DNA of 45,450 nt from Aquirhabdus sp. (lineage in GTDB: Bacteria; Pseudomonadota; Gammaproteobacteria; Pseudomonadales; Moraxellaceae), in the NCBI GenBank assembly GCA_030150135.1, contig JASLGO010000033.1, forward strand, positions 1 through 45,450. The letters run 5' to 3'. Below are positions 15,580 through 24,857 of this stretch, piece after piece. Under the pieces are notes generated by a model that worked only from the letters and a program-made list of their open reading frames with translations, was not told the DNA's origin and searched no databases. A program made the translations under genes and the position numbers. Position 1 is the stretch's first letter, and each line of letters starts with the position of its first letter.

Positions 15580-17307
15580 TTATTGAATATCAACAAATTC
15601 ACGTTGATGTAATTGGGCATACAAACCACCCCGCGCTAACAACTCGGTATGAGTGCCATGTTCAACAATTCGCCCTTGATCCATCACAACAATACGATCA
15701 GATTGCTCAATCGTTGACAACCGATGTGCAATCACAAGTGTTGTTCGTCCAATCATCGCATGGCTTAGCGCTTGTTGAATATAATGTTCCGATTCATTAT
15801 CCAGCGCACTTGTTGCTTCATCCAAAATGAGAATTGGGGCGTCTTTAAGCAGTGCTCTGGCAATCGCGAGTCGTTGACGCTGGCCACCTGACAGTGACAT
15901 GCCGCTTGCACCAATTAATGTATCAAACCCATTTGGCAATGCATCTACAAACTGCTCGGCAAACGCATCTTTGGCCGCAGCACGAACCTCTGCATCTGAT
16001 TTAGTCGCAAGCTGCCCATACGCAATATTTTCACGAACCGTTTGATCAAACAAAATCACTTGCTGACCGACGGTTGCGATCTGACTACGTAGGCTTGCTA
16101 AAGTAAATTGGTCAATCGGAACACCGTCCAGTAAAATTTGACCACTGGTGATGTTCTGAAAACGCATCAATAAATTCACCAGCGTCGTTTTACCTGCGCC
16201 AGACCGTCCAACCAAAGCAACTGTTTCACCTGCTTTAATTGTCAAATTAATATTGGATAACGCATCTGGTTTTTCTGGATACGCAAAAGTCACATTGTCA
16301 AACGTAATCTGACCTGTTAATGGGTGATCGATTTGACCAAAATCATCTTCTGGCGGTGTATCAATCAACGTAAATACTGAGTGCGCAGCAGAAACGCCGC
16401 GCTGAATTTTTTCATTCACATCGGTTAATGCACGAAGTGGTTTACTGATCAAACCTGCGGCGGTGATATAAGCAACAAAATCCCCTGCACTGGTCGATGT
16501 CAGAATTTCTGGACGTAATGCAAGCCAGACGACAATTCCCATCGCAATCGCCATGAGAAATTGAATCAATGGCGTATTAATACTGCTGGTAATCACCATT
16601 TTCAGGCTTTTTTTCAAATTATTGGTTGAAGCGCGATCAAAGCGTTCCCGCTCATACGCTTGACCACCATAATTTTTAACAACGCTATAGCCATTAATTG
16701 ACTCATTCACAATATGGCTAACTTCACCCATCGAATCCTGAATCTGATGTGATAATTTACGGAGTCGCTTACTCGCTTTACGCACCAATAAACCCACTAA
16801 TGGCCCAACAATCAGTAACGATAAAGACAAACGCCAGTTCATCCAAAATAGATAGCTTAATAATGCAACAACGGTTAAACCTTCACGTAGCAGTGTTTTA
16901 CCTGCTTCAGTGGCAGCAGCGGTCACTTGTTCAACATCGTAAATCAGTTTGGCTGACAAATAGCCACTAGAATGCGCTAAATAGTAAGCAGGAGATAACG
17001 TCAGCAGACGATCAAATACTTCAAGGCGTAAGTTATACACGACATGACGTGCAATCACAGAGATGTAATAACTCCCTAGAAACGAACCCACACCACGAAA
17101 GAAAAACATCACAACAACAAGTATAGGAAAAAGGTTTTTGGCCGATTGGTCGTGATTACTGATTGCATCAATAATATATTTGACCAACTGCGCGCCACCA
17201 ACCTCACTCGCAGCATTCAACAGATTGCCCGCAATAACTAAAAGCCCAGCCCACCAATATGGTTTTAGATAAGCCAGTAACCGGCGGTATATTGCGAATC
17301 CTGACAC
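15580..17307 (-). CDS. msbA: Lipid A export ABC transporter MsbA
   Basis: MsbA flips core-lipid A across the inner membrane. The 575-residue half-transporter has six membrane helices in the N-terminal 320 residues and a C-terminal ATPase with Walker A GRSGAGKTT, the ABC signature LSGGQRQRLAIARALL, Walker B ILILDEATSALD and the switch histidine in VIAHRLSTI. The start is GTG at 17307, immediately after the exbD TAA, with GGGGAG seven bases upstream, so translation is likely coupled to exbD. Its position between exbBD and lpxK/kdsB supports the lipid A role over a generic exporter. Confidence 0.95.
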   Translation of the reverse strand: MSGFAIYRRLLAYLKPYWWAGLLVIAGNLLNAASEVGGAQLVKYIIDAISNHDQSAKNLFPILVVVMFFFRGVGSFLGSYYISVIARHVVYNLRLEVFDRLLTLSPAYYLAHSSGYLSAKLIYDVEQVTAAATEAGKTLLREGLTVVALLSYLFWMNWRLSLSLLIVGPLVGLLVRKASKRLRKLSHQIQDSMGEVSHIVNESINGYSVVKNYGGQAYERERFDRASTNNLKKSLKMVITSSINTPLIQFLMAIAMGIVVWLALRPEILTSTSAGDFVAYITAAGLISKPLRALTDVNEKIQRGVSAAHSVFTLIDTPPEDDFGQIDHPLTGQITFDNVTFAYPEKPDALSNINLTIKAGETVALVGRSGAGKTTLVNLLMRFQNITSGQILLDGVPIDQFTLASLRSQIATVGQQVILFDQTVRENIAYGQLATKSDAEVRAAAKDAFAEQFVDALPNGFDTLIGASGMSLSGGQRQRLAIARALLKDAPILILDEATSALDNESEHYIQQALSHAMIGRTTLVIAHRLSTIEQSDRIVVMDQGRIVEHGTHTELLARGGLYAQLHQREFVDIQ

Positions 17308-17730
17308 TTACTTACTCCCCACGGGCATACGCGTACTAATATTGATGTTAATAAATCCAAGTTTTCCAGACACATCCATGACCTTAACAACAGACTGATG
17401 CGAAGCTCGACCATCTGCTGCGATTACCAATGGACGTGAATGATCGCCCTGACTCGCCGTTTCAATCGCTGCACGCAGATCATCTTCACTGTTACTTGCC
17501 AATGATTTGCCATTCACCATATACGCACCACTCTGATCAACGCCCACTTCAACTTTTCGTGGACGATGAACATCTGGCACACCTGTCGCCTGTGGCAGAA
17601 CCAAATTTAATCGACTGTACTTATTAAAACTTGTTGAAATCAATAAGAAAACAACAAGAAATAGTAGACAATCAATCATCGGTGTCAGATTAATCGAGAT
17701 CTCTTCAACTTGTGGTTTTCTAAACTTCAT
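17308..17730 (-). CDS. exbD: ExbD/TolR-type biopolymer transport protein
   Basis: Inner-membrane partner of ExbB that uses proton flow to energise TonB- or Tol-dependent processes. The 140-residue protein has one N-terminal membrane helix with the key aspartate (Asp20) in SINLTPMIDCLLFLVVFLL, then a periplasmic domain of about 95 residues containing DVHRPRKVEVGVD, VIAADGRASHQSVV and INISTR. It overlaps exbB by four bases and abuts msbA. ExbBD pairs located next to lpxK are widespread in gammaproteobacteria; no tonB is nearby, so the energised partner is unknown. Confidence 0.92.
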   Translation of the reverse strand: MKFRKPQVEEISINLTPMIDCLLFLVVFLLISTSFNKYSRLNLVLPQATGVPDVHRPRKVEVGVDQSGAYMVNGKSLASNSEDDLRAAIETASQGDHSRPLVIAADGRASHQSVVKVMDVSGKLGFININISTRMPVGSK

Positions 17731-18479
17731 GATTGGCTCTGTTTAGCTGACGAACTTGATAAAGTTGCACTAGATGCTGTCTTTTGACCAAACACAGAAT
17801 TAGAGATAATTGATGATGTGTGAGGAACATTCAATTCGGTAGATGCGTGACCTAAATCATCAACCACTGGTGAATGATGAGTACCATGAAGAACGTGCAG
17901 CAATATACCTGCTTGCTCCTCCATTTCTACAGCAAAGTCAGCAACTTTACGTTGATAATGGCGATATGCGATCAGCGAAGGAATGGCCACAATCATCCCC
18001 GCAGCCGTAGACATCAGCGCTTGCGAAATACCTGAAGCAAGCATCGCAGGATCAGTATTACCACCAACATTGACTGCTAAAAACGACTCGATAATACCCA
18101 GAACAGTACCTAGCAGACCTAATAACGGCGCAATATTACCAATCGTACCCAATAAATTTAAGTGCTTTTCCAGACGATGAATCAGAGTACTGGCACGGTT
18201 TTGCATTTGTAAGGTCATGTATTCAAGTCCACCACCTGAATACTGAATACCCGTTGCCAACAAATCACCCAAAGGCGAACTCATCTGCAACTCTGTCAGC
18301 TCTTGAGAGGTTAATCGACCTTGATGGAGTTTTGCTGCCAACGACTGAACTAAACCACTCGGGGCAACTTTTTTGTGCTGTAGACGGATCCCACGCTCAA
18401 TGATAATGGCTAACGCTGCAATCGAGCAGATCACCAACGGAAACATGAGCCAGCCGCCCGCCTTAATTAACTCCCACAT
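17727..18479 (-). CDS. exbB: ExbB/TolQ-type proton channel protein
   Basis: A 250-residue inner-membrane MotA/TolQ/ExbB family protein with three predicted helices: one near the N-terminus (MFPLVICSIAALAIII), and two in the family core, NIAPLLGLLGTVLGIIESF and ALMSTAAGMIVAIPSLIAY. These two carry the conserved small residues and threonines lining the proton path. The last 45 residues are Ser/Thr/His-rich and lie outside the family core; this low-complexity tail is unusual. It overlaps exbD by four bases and starts 66 bases after parB ends, so it may head the msbA-lpxK-kdsB-holB operon or continue from parAB. Confidence 0.92.
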   Translation of the reverse strand: MWELIKAGGWLMFPLVICSIAALAIIIERGIRLQHKKVAPSGLVQSLAAKLHQGRLTSQELTELQMSSPLGDLLATGIQYSGGGLEYMTLQMQNRASTLIHRLEKHLNLLGTIGNIAPLLGLLGTVLGIIESFLAVNVGGNTDPAMLASGISQALMSTAAGMIVAIPSLIAYRHYQRKVADFAVEMEEQAGILLHVLHGTHHSPVVDDLGHASTELNVPHTSSIISNSVFGQKTASSATLSSSSAKQSQS

Positions 18480-18545
18480 CGTAAAATCATCCTAATTTAA
18501 AAATGTAATCCATGATTGCAAATCAATATATTCCAATATGCGACT

Positions 18546-19448
18546 TTATTGCACATCCATTACCGCGAGAATGCCATCTAACTCATCCAATGAGTGATAG
18601 CGGATAATCAACTTCCCTTTGCCTTTTGGATTATGACTTAACTCCACTCTCGCACCCAAACGTTCCGCCAAGCGACGTTCCAAATCACCAATATCAGGTG
18701 GAGAAACTCGTATTGCTTTAGCCACAGGTGGATTTAAATGATCGCGAATCAACTGCTCAGTTTGACGAACGGATAGCTCACGCCCAACTACAATTCTTGC
18801 AAGATGACCTTGATCATCTAATTTTACAGCCAATAAAGCACGTGCATGCCCCATATCCAGATCACCGCGATCCAACATGGTTTTGACGTCTTCGTTTAAG
18901 CTCATTAAACGCAACAGATTACTGACGGTCGCACGAGCCTTACCAACAGTTTCGGCAATCTCTTGATGACTCATCCCAAACTCATCATGGAAGCGTTGCA
19001 AAGCATACGCCTGTTCCATTGGACTCAGGTCTTCACGCTGAATATTCTCAATGAGCGCCAAAGCAATAGCCAGTGAATCGGGTAATTCACGAACGATCGC
19101 AGGAATAACTTCCAGACCCGCCAAACGCGCAGCGCGCCAACGACGCTCACCCGCAATAATTTCATATTCAGCTTCAGCGCCAGTCAGATTTTCAAGCCGA
19201 CGAACCACAATCGGCTGCATCACACCATGACGTTTAATCGAATCAGCCAAATCAGCTAAACTTTCAGGCGTAATTTCTCGACGTGGCTGATAAATACCGC
19301 GTTGCAGACGATCCAGTTCTAAGTCAACTAATGTCACATTTGTAGGTGTTTGAATATGAGTTTCCGCAACTTCCGCACGTACTTGCTTGATTGAACCTAA
19401 TAGCGCATCCAGCCCTCGTCCTTGTGCTAAACCTCGCTTACGCATCAT
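18546..19448 (-). CDS. parB: Chromosome partitioning protein ParB
   Basis: ParB is a CTP-dependent clamp that loads at parS and organises the origin region. The 300-residue protein shows the N-terminal CTP-binding motifs QPIVVRR, IAGERRWRAARLAGL and ENIQREDLSP, then a helix-turn-helix (MSHQEIAETVGKARATVSNL) and a C-terminal dimerisation domain ending ILAVMDVQ. The ATG overlaps the parA TGA by four bases and has AAGGAG seven bases upstream, the best ribosome binding site in this cluster; ATG at 19445 directly follows. No perfect parS palindrome was seen in the window; one 12-of-16 match lies in holB (see findings). Confidence 0.96.
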   Translation of the reverse strand: MMRKRGLAQGRGLDALLGSIKQVRAEVAETHIQTPTNVTLVDLELDRLQRGIYQPRREITPESLADLADSIKRHGVMQPIVVRRLENLTGAEAEYEIIAGERRWRAARLAGLEVIPAIVRELPDSLAIALALIENIQREDLSPMEQAYALQRFHDEFGMSHQEIAETVGKARATVSNLLRLMSLNEDVKTMLDRGDLDMGHARALLAVKLDDQGHLARIVVGRELSVRQTEQLIRDHLNPPVAKAIRVSPPDIGDLERRLAERLGARVELSHNPKGKGKLIIRYHSLDELDGILAVMDVQ

Positions 19449-20284
19449 GCAGGTACTCCTTTATTCACGACTCTTTTCTTTGCAGTCCGAACCAATTCAG
19501 CGGCCGCACTTAAATAAGACAATGCGCCACGCGAACCTTTTTCATAAAACATGACAGGCATACCATGCGCTGGTGCTTCAGCAAGGCGAACGTTACGCGG
19601 AATAATCGTCTCAAGCATGATGTTTCCAAAGTGCGTAGACAACTCTTGTGAGACATCATTAGCCAACGTATTACGTGGGTCGAACATGGTGCGTAATACA
19701 CCGCGAATTTGAATCTCAGGATTCAGCACATCACGAATACGATCAATCGTTCCAGATAAATCTGCTAAGCCTTCTAAAGCATAATATTCACATTGCATGG
19801 GAATAATCACGCCTGTTGCCGCAGCTAAAGCATTAATAGTCAATAAATTCAAACTAGGAGCACAATCAATAAGAATAAAATCGTATTCATGTTCAATCTT
19901 TGCCAACGCTTCTTTGAGTACAAACTCACGTCGTGGCTGATCAACAAGTGATAGCTCCACACCGGCTAAATCACGGTTTGCCCCGATCATCCGATAGCCA
20001 ACCTGAGTCGGTTGAACCACCGCCTCAATCGGTGCCGCACCCAATAAAATATCTGTTGCACTATGTGGCAACTCAGTCTTTTGTAGGCCTGACCCCATGG
20101 TTGCATTGCCTTGAGGATCTAAATCTATCAATAAGACTCTTTTTTTGAGGACGCCCAAGGACGCCGCCAAATTCACAGCTGTCGTTGTTTTACCAACACC
20201 ACCTTTTTGATTGGCAACTGCCCAGATCTCTGGTCTCTTTTTTACATTTACAGCAGGCTTGGCTGACGCTTTGATGTCGGTCAT
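19445..20284 (-). CDS. parA: Chromosome partitioning ATPase ParA
   Basis: ParA is the Walker-type ATPase that forms the nucleoid gradient driving parS-ParB movement. The 279-residue protein has the deviant Walker A motif KGGVGKTT (27-34), LLIDLDPQGNATMGSG, FILIDCAPSLNLLT and PMQCEYYALEGLADL, all in chromosomal ParA/Soj order. A 19-residue charged N-terminal extension precedes the first strand. It is followed by parB with a four-base overlap and preceded by rsmG, the common rsmG-parA-parB order, though mnmG and an origin are not in view. Confidence 0.96.
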   Translation of the reverse strand: MTDIKASAKPAVNVKKRPEIWAVANQKGGVGKTTTAVNLAASLGVLKKRVLLIDLDPQGNATMGSGLQKTELPHSATDILLGAAPIEAVVQPTQVGYRMIGANRDLAGVELSLVDQPRREFVLKEALAKIEHEYDFILIDCAPSLNLLTINALAAATGVIIPMQCEYYALEGLADLSGTIDRIRDVLNPEIQIRGVLRTMFDPRNTLANDVSQELSTHFGNIMLETIIPRNVRLAEAPAHGMPVMFYEKGSRGALSYLSAAAELVRTAKKRVVNKGVPA

Positions 20285-20370
20285 AGCTGATTTATTTCCA
20301 AATGCACATAAAAAATTAGGGTTATCTTAAATGATGTTCGCGTCTTCGGCGTAGCTTTTTAAGTAAAGAA

Positions 20371-21009
20371 TTAGGTAGATAATTTTTTGGTAAGCAAAAT
20401 CAGATGCCTTTGTTCATTCAAAGAAGGAACAACTAATTCAATTGTTTCTTGCTGCCACTGATCAAGACTCGCCATTTCATCACTGGGTATTAAACCCTTC
20501 ATCGCGGCAAGCGTTGCATCAGGCTTTAAATATATGGCGCAGTCTCTAACAAAATCACTCAGTGATGCAAAAGCTCTACTGGTGACAACATCAAAAATCC
20601 CTAAATCATTTAACGTTTGAGGATCTTCAATTCGTGCTTGCACAGGTTGAACATTTGGCATTTTCATATCCGCGGTCATCTGACGTAAAAAGCGGATTTT
20701 CTTACCATTGCTATCCAATAAAACACATTGACGCTCAGGCTGAACAATTGAAATCACAAAACCAGGCAACCCTCCACCAGTTCCAACATCCAGCAAACGT
20801 CCTTCTGGCAAATGCGGAATCACACTTAAACTATCAAGCAAATGCTTGACCAACATTTCCTTTGGATCACGAATTGCGGTCAAATTATAAGCTTTATTCC
20901 ACAAGGATAAGTTATCTTGGTATTTCAGCAATTTATTCAACGTTTCATCCGATAACGTTAAACCAAGTTTAAGAGAACCATCTTTTAAAGCAGCAAATAA
21001 AGGGTGCAT
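20371..21009 (-). CDS. rsmG: 16S rRNA m7G527 methyltransferase RsmG
   Basis: RsmG methylates G527 of 16S rRNA in the 530 loop using SAM. The 212-residue protein contains YNLTAIRDPKEMLVKHLLDS, the SAM-binding glycine motif LLDVGTGGGLPGF, LLDSNGKKIRFL and VTSRAFASL, in the normal order and at normal length. It precedes parA with an 86-base gap on the same strand. Loss of this enzyme gives low-level streptomycin resistance in several bacteria (established for the family). The flanking mnmG found in many relatives is absent from the 230 bases upstream. Confidence 0.95.
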   Translation of the reverse strand: MHPLFAALKDGSLKLGLTLSDETLNKLLKYQDNLSLWNKAYNLTAIRDPKEMLVKHLLDSLSVIPHLPEGRLLDVGTGGGLPGFVISIVQPERQCVLLDSNGKKIRFLRQMTADMKMPNVQPVQARIEDPQTLNDLGIFDVVTSRAFASLSDFVRDCAIYLKPDATLAAMKGLIPSDEMASLDQWQQETIELVVPSLNEQRHLILLTKKLST

Positions 21010-21240
21010 GATTTGTCTATAGTCTGTCTATGTAGCGGTAACGTGAGAAATCTTGGTGCGAATGATAACAGGAAGCATAGGTCTAACACTGCATAGATGT
21101 TGGATGATTCAAAGAAAAATGATCCATTCTGGCAAAAATATCAAATCACATCACATTTTGCGCCATTGGAAGGACAACAATGAACATGCTATTTTATAAA
21201 AATAACTGAACATTATCTTTGAGATCTAATAGGAAAAACC

Positions 21241-21633
21241 ATGTTTAGCGTCAATATCACTCCACGATTCTATGAAACTGACGCTTTCGGTCACATCAAC
21301 AACACGGTGATTGCTGGTTGGTTTGAGGCTGGACGCGCACCAATTTTTAAGATTTTCACGCCTGCAATGGATATTCAACAATTGACTTTGATCTTAGCTC
21401 GCATCGAAATCGATTTTGTTGCCCAAACCCATTATGGTCATGATGTCACGATCAAAACAGGCATTGAACGCGTCGGTAACTCATCGTTTGTGGTGATTCA
21501 AGAAGCTTGGCAAAACGATGTTTTAGTTGCTAAAGGCAAAGCGGTTCAAGTCTATTTTGACTTTAAAACTCAAAAATCGGATCGGATTCCAGATCCGCAA
21601 CGCGCGCAATTAGAGGCATTGATTCAGGTTTAA
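21241..21633 (+). CDS. Acyl-CoA thioesterase, hotdog fold
   Basis: A 130-residue 4HBT-type hotdog protein. The N-terminal motif RFYETDAFGHINNT (9-22) holds the catalytic aspartate (Asp14) and matches the YbgC/FadM-like thioesterases that hydrolyse acyl-CoA or acyl-ACP. The central helix is WFEAGRAPIFKIF, and the rest forms the beta-sheet (IEIDFVAQTHYGHDVTIKTG). There is no signal peptide; it is cytoplasmic. AGGA sits six bases before the ATG. It is a single gene on the plus strand, convergent with the efflux operon and separated from it by a REP pair. Substrate length cannot be told from the sequence. Confidence 0.86.
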   Translation: MFSVNITPRFYETDAFGHINNTVIAGWFEAGRAPIFKIFTPAMDIQQLTLILARIEIDFVAQTHYGHDVTIKTGIERVGNSSFVVIQEAWQNDVLVAKGKAVQVYFDFKTQKSDRIPDPQRAQLEALIQV

Positions 21634-21670
21634 ATTAATGCCCCTACAGAAATAGATATTGCTAATGATC

Positions 21671-21736
21671 GTAGGAACGAACTCTGTTCGCCCCTTATTT
21701 CCATCACAGATACAGGAGAACATAGTTCTCCCCTAC
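21671..21736. repeat. REP pair (BIME) 1, thioesterase-RND convergent gap
   Basis: Two REP hairpins in inverted orientation. The left, 21671-21694, begins GTAGG and has arms CGAAC/GTTCG; the right, 21715-21736, has arms GGAGAAC/GTTCTCC and ends in CTAC, which is GTAG on the other strand. The 20-base spacer contains TATTTCCAT and ATACA, also found in the spacer of the second pair. Its place between convergent gene ends is typical of REPs. Confidence 0.85.
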
Positions 21737-21775
21737 ATCATTCAAAATCTCCACAATTCAAGCATCTTTTGAACA

Positions 21776-24700
21776 TCAACGATAACCCCAGACTTTTACT
21801 CTAAACCAAGCTGCATAGAGTGCTGGGACAAAAACAAGTGTGAGTGCTGTACCGACAAATAATCCACCCATAATCGCTGTCGCCATCGGTCCCCAGAACA
21901 TACTTTGTGCAAGCGGATACATCCCCAGCATCGCAGCCGCAGCAGTCAAAATTACAGGACGAGCGCGTCTGGTTGTTGCATCTAGAATCGCCGTAAATTC
22001 ATCATGTCCTTCCTCCACATCCTGTGAGATTTGGTCAACCAAAATCACAGAATTACGCATCACCATACCCGCCAAAGCAATCACACCAATCAGGGCAACA
22101 AATCCAAAGGGTGAGTTAGAAATTAAGAGCGCAGGAACCACACCAATGAGCCCTAATGGCGCTGTCAGAAACACCATACACGTTTTAGAAAAACTGTGTA
22201 ATTGCATCATCAATAGTGTCAGAATAATGATGACCATCAGTGGCACTACACCAATAATCGCTAGATTTGCACGATTACTTTCAGCAATCGCACCAGCCAT
22301 TTCTATTTCATAACCCACTGGCAATGCTTTACGAATCTCATCTAATTGATGATCAATTTGCGTGCTGGCGTAAGGTGATTGCACGCCATCGACAACATCA
22401 GCAGAAACTCCAATGTAACTATTGCGGTCATAACGCCACAGCACTGGATCTTCATAACCAGATTTGATGGTTGCAATTTGTGATAAAGGAACTGCCCCAC
22501 CATTTCTCGTAAACAGAATCACTTGTCCTAATGCTTCAATCGATTGACGTTCATGCTGATTAGCTCTCAGTACAACATCAACCTGATCTTCACCTTTTGG
22601 GATATAAGTAACTGGAATTCCGTTTAGCATCATTTGCACAGTGTCAGCCAAATCTTTTTTAGATACGCCTAGCATCTCTGCTTTTTCTTGATTGACATCA
22701 ATATTTACAGTACGAGACTTCTCATCCCATTCAAGTAAAGTATCTTTCACCAAACGATTATGACGCATGATATTTTGTACTTTATATGCGATATCACGAA
22801 GTACGTTTTCGTCAGGTCCTTTGATACGGAAAGATATCGGATACTTAACGGGTGGCCCAAATTCAAGACGTTTAACTTGTCCAATCGCATCTGGAAATTT
22901 TTCATTGTCATTAAACAAAGTAATTAACTTTGCACGGACACGTTCTCGAGCTTCGACACCTTTAGTCATAATGACAAATTGGGCATAGCTTGCATTTGGC
23001 AATTCTGGAACTGCAGATAAATAATACTGAGGGCTACTTTTTCCAATATAAGAAGCAAAATATTGAATATCGGAATTCCCTTCTAATATCTTCTCAAGAC
23101 GCTTTACATCGGCTTCTGTAGCGCTAATTGAAGAACCAGGGCGTAATGTTAGCGTCACATGAAGCTCTGGACGCTCAGCAGATGGGAAAAACTGCTGTTG
23201 AACAAATCCCATACCAATAATTGAAGCGACAAATAAACCTACAGTCACAGAAATTACAATCCATTTGTGTCGGACTGCAAGCGTGATCATATCCTTAAAT
23301 TTTTTAAAAAACGGTGTATCGTAAGGATCATGCTCTTGTTGACCTTGATTTGCATAACGATCTGGAAGCAGCTTGACACCCAAATATGGTGTAAAAATAA
23401 CAGCGACAACCCATGAAACAATCAAGGCGGTACCCAAGACCCAGAAGATCCCACTCGCATATTTACCCGCATCAGATTTAGCCAAACCTACAGGCATAAA
23501 ACCAGCAACCGTAATCAAGGTTCCTGTCAACATTGGGAAAGCAGTCGACGTATAAGCAAACGAAGCTGATCGAATCCGATCCCATCCGGCTTCCATTTTC
23601 ACCTGCATCATTTCTACGGCAATAATGGCATCATCAACCAAGAGTCCTAACGAAATAATCAATGCACCCAATGTGACCCGATCTAGATCCCAGCCATTAG
23701 ACTTCATAATGACCGCAACAATCGCAAGCACTAAAGGAATACTGGTTGCAACAACAAGACCAGATCTAAATCCCAGTGCAATAAATGAAATCACAAGAAC
23801 AATCACAAGCGCTTCTAGGAAGCTCTTTTCAAACTCCCAAATCGATTGTTTAACCACTTTTGGCTGGTCTGCAAACTTGGTTAATGTCAAACCAACAGGA
23901 AGCTCTTTTTGGAGTTCAGCAACTTTCTGCTCTAAGTCTTTACTGAACGTCAAAACATTCCCGCCCGGCTGCATCGTCAAACCGATCACCAGTGCAGGCT
24001 GTGCATTAAAGCGAGCCTGATAATCTGGAGGATCTTGGTAACCATGACGTATTGTTGCAACATCTCGTAGACGTAGAACGGTATTACCAGAACGTATTGG
24101 AGTATTACCTACATCCGCTTGATTCTTGAAAGAATTACTAATACGAACAAAGACTTTATCGTTTTTTGTGTCAAACGCACCTGATGGTGTAATCGTATTC
24201 TGTGCAGCCAGTGCATTCAGGATGGCGCTTGGTGAGATACCTAAACCTGCAAGTTTCTTACTCGAGAACTCAACAAATATTTGCTCTTTTTGCTTGCCAA
24301 AAATATCAACTTTCTTAGCGTTTGGAACACCTTGCAGCTTGAGTTTAATTTTTTCAGAATACGTTAATAACTCTGAATAACTCATATCTTTCGATTGAAC
24401 GGCATAAAGCACTGAATAAATATCAGAATATTCATCGTTATAAATCGGATCTGTCACACCTGCAGGAAATTCGCTACGAATATCATTAATTTTTTTACGA
24501 GCCTGATACCACGCTTCACGTAATTGTTCATCGCTTTGACCACCTTGCATCTCTAGAATCAGACCACCATAACCTTGTCGGCTAAATGACTGGATTGCTT
24601 TGACATGGTCTAATTCTTTGAGTTTATTCTCCAGACGATTGATAACCTGCTCTTGTACCTGTTCAGCAGTTGCTCCAGGCCAAGTCATCAAAATGGACAT

Positions 24701-24847
24701 TGCAGGCACAGTAAATTGCGGATCCTCTGAACGACCTAGGCCGTTAAATGCCATGCCGCCGCCAATCATTGCAATGATCATGAGGAACATTACAAAAGTC
24801 TGACGCTTCACCGCCCATTCAGATAAATTGAATGACTTTAACATCAT
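21776..24847 (-). CDS. RND multidrug efflux transporter (inner membrane)
   Basis: A 1023-residue proton-driven RND pump of the hydrophobe/amphiphile (HAE) group. It has the expected twelve helices: one at the N-terminus, a cluster at about 340-490, one at about 530, and a cluster at about 860-1015, with two large periplasmic porter regions. The motif GLLVDDAIIAVEMM in helix 4 holds the paired aspartates of the proton relay. It opens with SEWAVKRQTFVMFLMIIAMI and is closer to the shorter TriC/MexK-like members than to AcrB by feel, but substrates cannot be assigned. AAGGA stands seven bases before ATG. It is the last gene of the OMF-MFP-RND operon, ten bases after the adaptor. Confidence 0.93.
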   Translation of the reverse strand: MMLKSFNLSEWAVKRQTFVMFLMIIAMIGGGMAFNGLGRSEDPQFTVPAMSILMTWPGATAEQVQEQVINRLENKLKELDHVKAIQSFSRQGYGGLILEMQGGQSDEQLREAWYQARKKINDIRSEFPAGVTDPIYNDEYSDIYSVLYAVQSKDMSYSELLTYSEKIKLKLQGVPNAKKVDIFGKQKEQIFVEFSSKKLAGLGISPSAILNALAAQNTITPSGAFDTKNDKVFVRISNSFKNQADVGNTPIRSGNTVLRLRDVATIRHGYQDPPDYQARFNAQPALVIGLTMQPGGNVLTFSKDLEQKVAELQKELPVGLTLTKFADQPKVVKQSIWEFEKSFLEALVIVLVISFIALGFRSGLVVATSIPLVLAIVAVIMKSNGWDLDRVTLGALIISLGLLVDDAIIAVEMMQVKMEAGWDRIRSASFAYTSTAFPMLTGTLITVAGFMPVGLAKSDAGKYASGIFWVLGTALIVSWVVAVIFTPYLGVKLLPDRYANQGQQEHDPYDTPFFKKFKDMITLAVRHKWIVISVTVGLFVASIIGMGFVQQQFFPSAERPELHVTLTLRPGSSISATEADVKRLEKILEGNSDIQYFASYIGKSSPQYYLSAVPELPNASYAQFVIMTKGVEARERVRAKLITLFNDNEKFPDAIGQVKRLEFGPPVKYPISFRIKGPDENVLRDIAYKVQNIMRHNRLVKDTLLEWDEKSRTVNIDVNQEKAEMLGVSKKDLADTVQMMLNGIPVTYIPKGEDQVDVVLRANQHERQSIEALGQVILFTRNGGAVPLSQIATIKSGYEDPVLWRYDRNSYIGVSADVVDGVQSPYASTQIDHQLDEIRKALPVGYEIEMAGAIAESNRANLAIIGVVPLMVIIILTLLMMQLHSFSKTCMVFLTAPLGLIGVVPALLISNSPFGFVALIGVIALAGMVMRNSVILVDQISQDVEEGHDEFTAILDATTRRARPVILTAAAAMLGMYPLAQSMFWGPMATAIMGGLFVGTALTLVFVPALYAAWFRVKVWGYR

Positions 24848-24857
24848 GCAGTCGTCC

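Noticed and set aside
20371..21009. Replication origin near rsmG-parAB
   Set aside because: No cluster of DnaA boxes, dnaA or mnmG is visible in the adjoining non-coding DNA.
21840..22313. Long plus-strand open frame inside the RND pump gene
   Set aside because: It is antisense to a strongly supported transporter gene and shows no independent features.
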